Positions 16,576 to 26,032 of a DNA stretch of 64,000 nt are shown one piece after another. The notes under the pieces are model-generated. The model was not told where the DNA came from and did no database searches. It saw only the letters and a program-made list of their open reading frames with translations. The DNA is from Pelomonas sp. Root405. GTDB taxonomy: Bacteria > Pseudomonadota > Gammaproteobacteria > Burkholderiales > Burkholderiaceae_C. Both the position numbers and the translations under genes were made by a program. How positions within the stretch are numbered: position 1 is the stretch's first letter; every line of letters starts with the position of its first letter. The stretch covers positions 1-64,000 of the forward strand of contig NZ_LMDU01000014.1 in NCBI RefSeq assembly GCF_001425165.1, given 5' to 3'.

Positions 16576-17625
16576 ATGAGCGCGCCCCTCCGCATTGCGC
16601 GGCTCGCCGCGCAAGACAAGGCTGTGTCCGCGCGCTGGGACGCCTTTGTCTTCGCCCACCCGCTGGCAACCTTTTTCCACCGCAGCGGCTGGCTGCGCGT
16701 CATCGAGACCGTGTTTGGTCATCGCGGTTTTTTCCTCTATGCCGAGCGTGACGGCGTCATCGAAGGCGTGCTGCCCCTGGCTGAGGTCAAAAGCCGCCTA
16801 TTCGGCCATGCGGTGACCAGCCTGCCGTTTGCCGTCTATGGCGGTGTTGCGGCACTGAATGACGAGGCCGCGGCGGCGCTTGAAGCCGAGGCCGAGAAGA
16901 TCGCCAGAGGGCAGGGCGCCGAGCACCTCGAATACCGCAACCTCGGCCCCACCCGCCATGTCGACTGGCCGCGCCAGAACCTGTATGTGACCTTCCGCAA
17001 GGAGATCCTGGCCGACGAGGAAGCCAATATGTTGGCCATTCCACGAAAGCAGCGGGCCATGGTGCGCAAGGGCATCAAGAACGAGCTAAAGGCTGAGGTC
17101 GACGCCAACGTCGACCGCTTCTTTGACCTCTACGCCGACAACGTGCACCGCCACGGCACGCCGGCCATGCCGAAGAAATACTTCCAGTCGCTGCTCGACG
17201 AGTTCGGCGCGGACGCCGAGGTGCTGACCGTCACCGCGCCCAGCGGAAAGCCACTGTCCACCGTGCTGAGCTTCTACTTCCGCGACGAGGTGCTGCCCTA
17301 TTACGCCGGCGACGACGAGGCCGCGCGCGACCTGGCCGCGAACGATTTCAAGTACTGGGAACTGATGCGCCGCGCCTGCGCTCGCGGCCTCAAGGTCTTC
17401 GACTACGGCCGCAGCAAGCAGGGCACCGGTCCCTACGCCTTCAAGAAGAACTGGGGTTTCGAGCCGCAGCCGTTGAGCTACGAATACCGGCTGTTCAAGC
17501 GCGACGCCATTCCCCAGAACAACCCGAACAACCCGAAGTACCAGCTGATGATCAAGGCCTGGCGCAAGCTGCCCATCGGCGTCGCCAACTGGCTCGGGCC
17601 CTTCATCGTGAAGAGCCTCGGGTGA
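16576..17625 (+). CDS. XrtA/PEP-CTERM system-associated FemAB-like protein (GNAT fold)
   Basis: This 349-aa protein of the FemAB/BioF2-like acetyltransferase group is a standard exosortase-A locus member. The landmarks are FFHRSGWLRVIETVFGH at about residue 34, a central RKQRAMVRKGIKNELKAE segment, and the C-terminal second GNAT-like half with KVFDYGRSKQGTGPYAFKKNWGFEP. FemAB relatives transfer amino acids from aminoacyl-tRNA to cell-wall precursors, so it may add an amino acid to a polysaccharide or lipid-linked sugar; this is not demonstrated for the family. The gene abuts the deacetylase and its stop overlaps the next start by 4 bp (GTGA). Confidence 0.9.
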   Translation: MSAPLRIARLAAQDKAVSARWDAFVFAHPLATFFHRSGWLRVIETVFGHRGFFLYAERDGVIEGVLPLAEVKSRLFGHAVTSLPFAVYGGVAALNDEAAAALEAEAEKIARGQGAEHLEYRNLGPTRHVDWPRQNLYVTFRKEILADEEANMLAIPRKQRAMVRKGIKNELKAEVDANVDRFFDLYADNVHRHGTPAMPKKYFQSLLDEFGADAEVLTVTAPSGKPLSTVLSFYFRDEVLPYYAGDDEAARDLAANDFKYWELMRRACARGLKVFDYGRSKQGTGPYAFKKNWGFEPQPLSYEYRLFKRDAIPQNNPNNPKYQLMIKAWRKLPIGVANWLGPFIVKSLG

Positions 17626-18815
17626 AGATCCTCTACCTCGTCCACCGCCTGCCTTACCCGCCCAACAAGGGCGACAAGGTCCGCTCCTACCATTTGCTCA
17701 AGCATCTGGCGGCCCGGCACGAGGTCCACCTCGGCAGTTTCCTGGACGACCCGGACGACGAGCAGCATCTGCCGCGCGTGCGTGAACTCTGTGCCGGTTC
17801 GCACATCGCGCGCTTGAACCCGCGGTCCGCCAAGCTGCTGAGCTTGCGCGGCCTCCTGAGCGGCGAGGCACTGAGCCTGCCCTACTACCGCGATGCCGGC
17901 CTGCAGGCCTGGGTTGATGAGACGGCCGCGTGCGTCGGGTTCGACGCCGTCGTTGTCTTCAGCGGTGTCATGGCGCAGTACACCCGCGGTCTCAAGGGCG
18001 TGAAGACCCTGGTTGATTTCGTCGACGTCGACTCTGCCAAGTGGCGCGACTACGCGCCCGAGCATGCCTGGCCGATGTCCTGGCTCTACCGCCGCGAATT
18101 CGCCAAGCTGCTCGGCTTCGAACAGCGTGTCGCCGACGGCGCGGCCTGCAGCTTCTTCGTGACGGACAACGAGGTCGCCCTGTTCCGCGAACTCAGCCCA
18201 GGCCAAGACTTGCGCCTGGCTGCCCTGGGCAACGGTGTCGATGCCGACTTCTTCACGCCGGACCCGTCCCGGGCGAGCCCGTTTGCAGCGGATGAGCTGG
18301 CCCTGGTGTTCACTGGTGCCATGGACTACTGGCCGAACGTCGACGCGGTGACCTGGTTTGCCAGCGACATCCTGCCCGCGCTGCGCGAGCGGTTCCCTGC
18401 GCTGCGTTTTCACATCGTCGGCCGCAGCCCTGCGCCGGCCGTGCAGGCCCTGGCCGGTGAGCATGTCAACGTGACCGGGACCGTGCCGGATGTGCGCCCG
18501 TATCTGCAGCATGCCGCGGCGGTCGTCGCGCCTTTGCGTCTTGCGCGCGGCATCCAGAACAAGGTGCTGGAAGCGATGGCCATGGCTCGGCCGGTGGTCG
18601 CCGCCGGCAGCTGCGTACGGGCCATCACTGCAAGCGCGCAGGCCGGGCTGCAACCGGCCGAGGATGTGGCCGCCTATGTCGACCGGCTGAGCGCACTGCT
18701 GGCCGACCGCGCGGCTGCCGATGCCGCCGGGCGCAGCGCGCGCAGCTTCGTGCTGGGCGCCTACAGCTGGGAGGCTCATCTCGCCGGCCTTGACCATCAC
18801 CTGGAGGCCGCGTGA
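17622..18815 (+). CDS. XrtA/PEP-CTERM system glycosyltransferase, TIGR03087 type (GT4-like)
   Basis: This is a 397-aa GT-B glycosyltransferase. The N-terminus reads KILYLVHRLPYPPNKGDKVRSYHLL, a highly characteristic start of the TIGR03087 branch found with exosortase A. The C-terminal nucleotide-sugar domain contains GAMDYWPNVDAVTWF, FHIVGRSP, and PLRLARGIQNKVLEAMAMARPVV. It should add one sugar of the repeat unit at the cytoplasmic face. The start is GTG, overlapping the femAB stop as GTGA, and it ends in another GTGA overlap with the exosortase gene, indicating tight coupling. Confidence 0.92.
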   Translation: MKILYLVHRLPYPPNKGDKVRSYHLLKHLAARHEVHLGSFLDDPDDEQHLPRVRELCAGSHIARLNPRSAKLLSLRGLLSGEALSLPYYRDAGLQAWVDETAACVGFDAVVVFSGVMAQYTRGLKGVKTLVDFVDVDSAKWRDYAPEHAWPMSWLYRREFAKLLGFEQRVADGAACSFFVTDNEVALFRELSPGQDLRLAALGNGVDADFFTPDPSRASPFAADELALVFTGAMDYWPNVDAVTWFASDILPALRERFPALRFHIVGRSPAPAVQALAGEHVNVTGTVPDVRPYLQHAAAVVAPLRLARGIQNKVLEAMAMARPVVAAGSCVRAITASAQAGLQPAEDVAAYVDRLSALLADRAAADAAGRSARSFVLGAYSWEAHLAGLDHHLEAA

Positions 18816-20368
18816 TCGATCTGCCCAAACCCTGGCGACTGCCGCTGCTCGGCCTGGCCCTGGCCTTCGCGCTGCTTATCGCGCTGTATTACGCGACCGG
18901 CGCGGCCATGGTCGAGATATGGAATCGCTCGGAAACCTTTGCGCACGCCTGGGTGGTGCCGCCGATCTCGGCCTGGCTGATCTGGCGACGTCGCGCCGAG
19001 CTGGCGTCGATGACGCCACGCCCGGCGCCGCTGTGGCTGCTGCTGCTGCTGCCGCTGGGCCTGCTGTGGCTGATGGGCGACCTCGCCGCGGCGAATGCGG
19101 CGACGCAGTTCGCGCTGCTGGGCATGGGCGTGGTGCTCGTGCCGGCCCTGATCGGCACCGCGGCTGCGGCGCGCATCGCGTTCCCCTTGGGTTTCCTGTT
19201 CTTTGCCGTGCCTTTCGGCGATTTCATGACGCCCTGGCTGATGGAGCGCACGGCCGACTTCACCGTTGTCGCGCTGCGTGCCACCGGCATCCCGGTGTTC
19301 CGCGAGGCGCTGCAGTTCGTCATCCCTTCGGGCTCATGGTCGGTGGTGGAGGCCTGTAGCGGCATCCGCTACCTGATGGCCTCGGTCATGGTGGGCACGC
19401 TGTTCGCCTACCTGAACTACCGCGGCAACGGCAAGCGCTGGGCCTTCGTCGGCGTCGCCATCGTCACGCCACTGGTGGCCAACTGGCTGCGCGCCTACAT
19501 GATCGTCATCGTGGGTCACCTGTCCGGCAACACCTTGGCAGTCGGTGTGGATCACCTCATCTACGGCTGGGTGTTCTTCGGCGTCATCATGCTGGCGATG
19601 TTCATGATCGGCGCCCGCTGGGCCGAACCTGATGCTGAACCGGTGCTGGCGTCTCCCCAGGACGCTGCGACCCCGCAGTCTTCGAGCCGTTTTGCCACCG
19701 TGCTGCTGGCATCGCTGCTGCTTGTCGCCCTGCCTATCGGGCTTCGCGCGCAAGCGGCTCGCACTGCGGTTCATAGCCAGCCGCAGCTCGCCGCGCCGGC
19801 CCTGCCGGGGTTGACCTGGGTGGCTGAGCCGCTGAGCAGCTGGCGGCCCGATTTCAAGAATTCAGCCGCCATCTTGCACGGCCGCTTCGAGCGCGTGGCG
19901 GGCGGCTCGCCGGTTGGGGTCTACGTTGGCTATTACCGTGACCAGCGCTACGGTCGCCAACTGGTCACGTCGGTCAACGTGCTCGTCAACGATGACCACA
20001 AGGAGTGGTCCCGCACGGCGACCGGCCGCGCCGACGTCGGCGCCATGGCATGGCGCACCGCTGATCTGCGTGGCCAGGCACTGAACCAGGTCAGCGGCGG
20101 CGGCAGTCAGGCGCCGCGGTTGCGTGTCTGGCAGACCTACTGGATCAATGGCCGCCCCTTCACCAGCGACTGGCAGGCCAAGCTCTACGGCGCTTGGCAG
20201 AGCCTCCTCGGACAGGGAGACGACGCCGCGGTCGTCCTCGTCTATGCCGACAAGGCCAGCGCAGGTGCTGACGATGCGCTGCTGCGCGACTTTGTTCACA
20301 AGCATTGGGCGGCCCTGGACACCACTTTGCGGGGCGTCCGCGACCGGGATGCCGCGCGCCAGCGGTGA
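18812..20368 (+). CDS. xrtA: Exosortase A (XrtA) with C-terminal EpsI domain
   Basis: This is an integral-membrane transpeptidase-like enzyme that processes PEP-CTERM proteins. Residues 1-290 form about eight membrane helices carrying the exosortase triad: Cys182 in VEACSGIRYL, Arg227 in NWLRAYMIV, and His248 in GVDHLIYGWVFFG. Residues about 300-518 form a periplasmic EpsI-type domain (WRPDFKNSAAILHGRFE, VYVGYYRDQRYGRQLVTS), fused as in many Betaproteobacteria. Substrates in this window are the proteins encoded at 6899, 35787 and 41129. GTG start; GTGA overlap with the upstream glycosyltransferase. The 44-bp gap to the dehydrogenase is short enough for one operon. Confidence 0.95.
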   Translation: MIDLPKPWRLPLLGLALAFALLIALYYATGAAMVEIWNRSETFAHAWVVPPISAWLIWRRRAELASMTPRPAPLWLLLLLPLGLLWLMGDLAAANAATQFALLGMGVVLVPALIGTAAAARIAFPLGFLFFAVPFGDFMTPWLMERTADFTVVALRATGIPVFREALQFVIPSGSWSVVEACSGIRYLMASVMVGTLFAYLNYRGNGKRWAFVGVAIVTPLVANWLRAYMIVIVGHLSGNTLAVGVDHLIYGWVFFGVIMLAMFMIGARWAEPDAEPVLASPQDAATPQSSSRFATVLLASLLLVALPIGLRAQAARTAVHSQPQLAAPALPGLTWVAEPLSSWRPDFKNSAAILHGRFERVAGGSPVGVYVGYYRDQRYGRQLVTSVNVLVNDDHKEWSRTATGRADVGAMAWRTADLRGQALNQVSGGGSQAPRLRVWQTYWINGRPFTSDWQAKLYGAWQSLLGQGDDAAVVLVYADKASAGADDALLRDFVHKHWAALDTTLRGVRDRDAARQR

Positions 20369-20412
20369 CAATCACGCGCCCTCCAAGACCTCAAAGCAAC
20401 GAGAAACGACCC

Positions 20413-21689
<1,277 letters not shown>

Positions 21690-21693
<4 letters not shown>

Positions 21694-22850
21694 TCTCTGA
21701 CGGTGGCGCAGATACGCGGCCGCTGGTCGTGCATCTGCTGCACCGCTTCGACACCGGCGGGCTGGAGAACGGCGTCGTCAACCTGATCAACCACCTGCCG
21801 GCTTTCCGGCATGCGGTGGTGGCGGTGACCGAGATCACCGCTTTCAAGGATCGCGTCAAGGCGCCGGGAACCCAGTTCATCGCGCTGAACAAACCGCCAG
21901 GGCAGGGCTTCTGGCTCTATCCGCGCGTCTTGAAGCTGCTGCGTGAACTTCGCCCAGCCATCGTGCACACGCGCAACCTCGGCGCCATGGAATTTCAGTG
22001 GCCTGCCTGGGCGGCGCGCGTGCCGCTGCGCGTGCACAGCGAGCACGGCTGGGACACCAATGACCTCGGTGGCGCCAACCGCAGCAACCAGCGCCTGCGC
22101 CGCATCTACGGCATGGGCACGCATCGCTTCGTCGCCCTGTCCCGGGCCATCGAAACCTATCTGACGGGCGCCGTCGGCTTTGCGCCGGCGCGCGTGCAGC
22201 GCATCTGCAACGGCGTCGACACCCAGCGCTTCGCGCCGACCTCAAGTGCGCCCGAGGCGTGGCCCTTCCGGCGCGGCGAGCACCTGGTCATCGGCGCCGT
22301 GGGCCGCATGCAGGCCGTCAAGGACCCGCTGAACCTGGTGGATGCCTTCCTGCGTTTGCGCGAGCTCTGTCCGGCCGACTGGCCGCGGCTGCGCTTGGTC
22401 ATGCTGGGCGGTGGCCCGCTGCTCGACGCCGCACGCGAGCGGCTTTCGGAAGCCGGGACGGCCACCCAGGCGTGGCTGCCGGGTGACCGGAGCGATGTCG
22501 CCGAACTGCTGCCGCATTTCGACATCTTCGCGCTGCCGTCGCAGGCCGAAGGCATCAGCAACACGCTGCTGGAAGCCATGGCCTGCGGCTGCGCGCCGGT
22601 TGCCACCGATGTGGGCGGCAACCCGGAGCTTGTGAAGAACGGGGTCAATGGCCTTCTCGTTCCTTCAGGCGACCCAGGTGAGCTGGCGCGGGCGCTGTCG
22701 CGGGTCGTCGCGGACGTCGAGCTGCGAAACACTCTGGCGCAGCGGTCACTCGCCCGGGCGCGGGCCGAGTTCAGCCTTGACGGGATGGTGAAGGCTTACG
22801 GCTCACTCTACGAAGAAGCGCGGAATATCCAGCGCCGTGACACGAAATAG
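21690..22850 (+). CDS. XrtA/PEP-CTERM system glycosyltransferase, TIGR03088 type (GT4)
   Basis: This is a 386-aa GT-B glycosyltransferase. It has the characteristic VVHLLHRFDTGGLENGVVNL opening and HSEHGWD motif of the TIGR03088 branch of exosortase-A loci. The C-terminal domain contains AVGRMQAVKDPLNLVDAFL, LPGDRSDVAELLPHFDIFALPSQ and the E-x7-E motif EGISNTLLEAMA. The GTG start overlaps the dehydrogenase stop. Its 3' end overlaps the convergent GtrA gene by 43 bp, so this marks the end of the plus-strand operon. Confidence 0.92.
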
Positions 22851-23197
22851 TTGAAGAACAAGGCGACACCGGAGCCGGCAGCCACGGCGGCAAGCAATTG
22901 GAGCGGGGCCGAGCCCAGTAGGCGAATGACGCCGAGGTAGATGGCGAAGTTGATGAAGGCGCCCATGCCCGTCGTCAGCAGGTATTGCAGCCAGTTGGCC
23001 GACCCACCGCTGGTACGGAAAGTGAACTGGCGGTTCAACCACCACGTCACCGTGCCGGCTACCAGGAAGGCCAGGATGCGCGCGGGAGCGACGTGAAGGC
23101 CCGCCCAACTCGTCAATGCGAGCGTCACGCCCGCATCGGTGACGAAGCCCACCGCGCCGGTGAGGCAAAAGCGGAAGAACTGCGATCTGGCGCTCAT
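22808..23197 (-). CDS. GtrA-like membrane protein
   Basis: This 129-aa protein has four hydrophobic helices and belongs to the GtrA family, typically involved in moving polyprenyl-linked sugars across the inner membrane or aiding glycosyl transfer. Landmarks are FFRFCLTGAVGFVTDAGVTL at the N-terminus, WWLNRQFTFR after helix 3, and a closing FNYFVSRRWIFR. Start ATG 23197 (MSARSQFF) was chosen over an in-frame extension to 23263 that would run through the GT2 stop codon. It lies 7 bp after the GT2 gene, so the pair is co-transcribed, and it overlaps the opposing glycosyltransferase gene by 43 bp. Confidence 0.87.
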   Translation of the reverse strand: MSARSQFFRFCLTGAVGFVTDAGVTLALTSWAGLHVAPARILAFLVAGTVTWWLNRQFTFRTSGGSANWLQYLLTTGMGAFINFAIYLGVIRLLGSAPLQLLAAVAAGSGVALFFNYFVSRRWIFRASS

Positions 23198-23204
23198 CTC
23201 GATC

Positions 23205-24179
23205 TCAAGCGCCCCAGCGCGGGATCTGCAAATAAAGCAGCCGCTTGATCTCCTGGCGACCACGGGTCACCGTTTCCAGGATGAAACCGGCAACCAGAAA
23301 GAGCGATGCAAGGATCATGATGCCGGTTGACAGGATGGCCGTCGGAAAGCGCGGCACCAAGCCCGTTGCGAGCCAGTCCAGCACCACCGGGATGGCCAGC
23401 AGCATCGAGAGCAATGCCAGCAGCCCGGCCAGCACCGAGAAGAACGCCAGCGGTCTTTCGTGTTTGTAGAGCTGCAGGATCAAGCGCAGGATGCGCCAGC
23501 CGTCACGATAGGTCGACAGCTTGCTGACCGAGCCTTCGGGGCGGGCGCCATACGGCGTGGAGATCTCCGTAACCGGCATGCGCAGTTCGAGCGCGTGCAC
23601 GGTGAGTTCGGTTTCGGTTTCAAACCCCGCCGACAGCGCCGGAAAGGTCTTGACGAAACGACGCGAGAACACCCGGTAGCCCGACAGGATGTCAGTGAAG
23701 CTGCGGCCAAAGAGCTTGGCCACGAAGCCGGTCAGCATGGCGTTGCCAAACACATGTCCCGGGCGATAGGCCTCCATCTGCGTGTGCACGCGGCAGCCAA
23801 CCACCATGTCGAGTTGCTCATCGAGCAGCGTTTGCAGCATGCGCGGCGCGCTGGCCGCGTCGTAGGTGGCGTCGCCGTCGACCAGTATGTAGGCGTCGGC
23901 TTCGATGTCGGCAAACATGCGACGCACGACATTGCCCTTACCCTGCCGCCGTTCTACCCGCACGTTGGCGCCTGCCTGTGTCGCCACGGCTTGGGTACCG
24001 TCTTTTGAGTTGTTGTCGTAAACGTAGATGGAAGCCTGCGGCAGCGCCGAGCGGAAATCGGCGATGACTTGCGAGATCGCTGCTTCCTCGTTGTAGCAAG
24101 GGACGAGGACGGCGACGCGCAAGCCGGAGAGTGCAAAGGCTGTTGCGGCGGTGGCCGTCGCCGGCGTGGCGTTGTTCAT
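23205..24179 (-). CDS. Family 2 glycosyltransferase (polyprenyl-phosphate sugar transferase, DPM1/GtrB-like)
   Basis: This 324-aa GT-A enzyme begins VAVLVPCYNEEAAISQVI, contains the DGDATYD metal-binding DxD-type motif and GYRVFSRRFVK, and has two C-terminal membrane helices (about 245-270 and 280-305). That layout fits enzymes charging undecaprenyl phosphate with a sugar, which partner with GtrA-type proteins and GT-C transferases. Both are encoded on either side (22808 and 24190), making a plausible three-gene module for periplasmic glycosylation. Only 10 bp separates it from the GT-C gene upstream. Confidence 0.9.
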   Translation of the reverse strand: MNNATPATATAATAFALSGLRVAVLVPCYNEEAAISQVIADFRSALPQASIYVYDNNSKDGTQAVATQAGANVRVERRQGKGNVVRRMFADIEADAYILVDGDATYDAASAPRMLQTLLDEQLDMVVGCRVHTQMEAYRPGHVFGNAMLTGFVAKLFGRSFTDILSGYRVFSRRFVKTFPALSAGFETETELTVHALELRMPVTEISTPYGARPEGSVSKLSTYRDGWRILRLILQLYKHERPLAFFSVLAGLLALLSMLLAIPVVLDWLATGLVPRFPTAILSTGIMILASLFLVAGFILETVTRGRQEIKRLLYLQIPRWGA

Positions 24180-24189
24180 CAGGGCTTCC

Positions 24190-25752
24190 TCAATTGACTC
24201 GATAGACGGTCACAACAAACGACGGTGAAACCATCCTGCGATGGATGTCGGGTGGCACCCACCCGCTGATCGGCAGCCGTTCCAGCAGATGACCCAGAGG
24301 CTTGAGCGGCCCGACGATCCGCTCGACGGGCGCCCAGGCCGGCGTGGGACGAAAGGCGGACGCCTGCGCGCGGCACCGCGGCTGCCGCGCGCATTGCTCC
24401 ACCCGGTCAGTGCTGTGAAAGAACAGGGCGCCAGGCGGCGGCGCTGCGGTCATTACCTTGTCACCGGACACGCCTGCAAACTCGAAGAAGTAGCTGGCGC
24501 GTGCCGCCGTTTCGATATCGGTGTAGACCGTCTGATCGGGATGCGCGCGAACCCACTCGACGAAGGCTTGCTCGACAGCGCGAGGACGTGTGTTCTCCAG
24601 CGCGAGCCCGGCCCACTGCGCCAGCAGCAGTACGGTCAGCACGACGGCCGCGACCCGCGTGCGACCCTGGTGCCACAACTCGACGATCCACCAGGCCGTC
24701 AAGGCTGCGGCCACCCATGCCGCCACAATCAAGTAGCGGGGTACGAGGTAAAGCTTCGGGTTGGCAGCCACGAACACATAGGACAGCACGCCCAGCAGCA
24801 GCAGCCCCTTCAGCACCCTGCCATGCGCACTCGCGCCCCCCCGAAACAGCCGCCAGGAGGCGGCCACCGCTGTCCAGAAAATCAGGCCGTACTTTTGCGA
24901 AATGACCAAAGCGAGGATCGGGTCGATAAAGACGTTGACACTGAGGTTGCCCTCCTTGTCGATCCAGCCGCCCGACTGGCGCAGCCGGGACACTTCGGCG
25001 AACCGGTCGACCGGATCATGATGGAAGTCCGTGCGCAACCTGTACAGCGGCTCCCCCGTCATCGCCGTCAGGTAGGCCCATTCGCCGCCCACCACCAAGA
25101 TGAATCCAAGCAAGGCCCAGCCAACCCCGGCCCGACTGCGACCGTGACTGATTGACCATGCGAACAATGCGCAGGCCGCCACCGGCGCAATGGAGGTCTG
25201 ACGGTTGAGCCAGGCAAGACCCGCAATGGCACCGACCGCCAGCCAGCCCCATCGCAGCGGCCGCCTCTCCGAGGCTGTTTTTTCGCACAGACCGACGACG
25301 AGCCAGAACGTCGAACCCACGAAAAATAGCTCTGACACATCGGGCGCGAGGTAGGTCGAATTGACCACCATGCCGGGCATGGAAATGACCAGCATCCCAA
25401 ACACGGCTGCCACGCCCAGTCCGAAATAGCGATGCAGGGCCCAGACCTGGATGGCCAGAAAACCGATGAAATAGAGCAGGGTCGGCAGACTGACGGTCAG
25501 CGGCGACAGCCCGAAACTGCTCACGCTCAGCGCGGTCGGCAGCGTCAGCGTGTGACGCAGCGTCCAGTGGCTGTTGCCGACATAAAAGGTGTCCTTGAGC
25601 CAGCCGAGGGCGCCGCTCAGGTAGTTGGCGTCGTCGCTGGCCTGGAAGCCGACAAACACCAGTCCCTGGAGCGCCAACAGCGCAGCGAACAGAAGACTGA
25701 AGACCACCGCGGCTTTGGCTGAAACGTCGGTGTGCGATGGCATTGGATTCAT
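24190..25752 (-). CDS. Polytopic GT39/ArnT-like glycosyltransferase (GT-C fold)
   Basis: This is a 520-aa membrane protein with roughly ten hydrophobic helices in the first 400 residues and a soluble C-terminal part. The first extracytoplasmic loop carries SDDANYLSG (Asp40-Asp41), the paired acidic residues expected of GT-C transferases that use polyprenyl-phosphate sugars. Further loops include HWTLRHTLTLPTALSV and YLAPDVSELFFVG. It would act in the periplasm with the adjacent GT2/GtrA pair. The start is uncertain: ATG 25752 or 25743 precede the first helix, and an in-frame Met at 25884 only adds low-complexity sequence; no clear ribosome site is seen. The acceptor is unknown. Confidence 0.72.
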   Translation of the reverse strand: MNPMPSHTDVSAKAAVVFSLLFAALLALQGLVFVGFQASDDANYLSGALGWLKDTFYVGNSHWTLRHTLTLPTALSVSSFGLSPLTVSLPTLLYFIGFLAIQVWALHRYFGLGVAAVFGMLVISMPGMVVNSTYLAPDVSELFFVGSTFWLVVGLCEKTASERRPLRWGWLAVGAIAGLAWLNRQTSIAPVAACALFAWSISHGRSRAGVGWALLGFILVVGGEWAYLTAMTGEPLYRLRTDFHHDPVDRFAEVSRLRQSGGWIDKEGNLSVNVFIDPILALVISQKYGLIFWTAVAASWRLFRGGASAHGRVLKGLLLLGVLSYVFVAANPKLYLVPRYLIVAAWVAAALTAWWIVELWHQGRTRVAAVVLTVLLLAQWAGLALENTRPRAVEQAFVEWVRAHPDQTVYTDIETAARASYFFEFAGVSGDKVMTAAPPPGALFFHSTDRVEQCARQPRCRAQASAFRPTPAWAPVERIVGPLKPLGHLLERLPISGWVPPDIHRRMVSPSFVVTVYRVN

Positions 25753-26032
25753 GCGTGGGGAGTGTGCGACGCTTGATATTCGTATGGGGGCGTCAGAATT
25801 CTCCGCCGGGGCAGAAGAGCCAGGTGCACGACGCCAAGTCAGTTTACTTAGCGGCACTGCCGTGTCAGGCGGATTGGGCACCATTCACTCGCGCGACGTT
25901 GTCACTGGAACGCGGCGCCCCCCGTGATCTGGGGGTGCTAGTGAACGAGTTCCTCATCGGCGGCGCCTCTTGTGGAGAGACTTGCAGCCGGTCTGTGAGA
26001 ATCCGGGTCCCTGCCTACTCTCGTTCCCCTCC
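25753..26032. other. 280-bp divergent intergenic region
   Basis: This lies between the minus-strand GT39/GT2/GtrA block and the plus-strand amidotransferase operon, so it must hold promoters for both. I see no convincing -24/-12 element and no strong -35/-10 pair. A GC-rich stretch at 25914-25938 contains the inverted segment CCCCC/GGGGG around GTGATCT, which could form a small hairpin. Confidence 0.4.
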
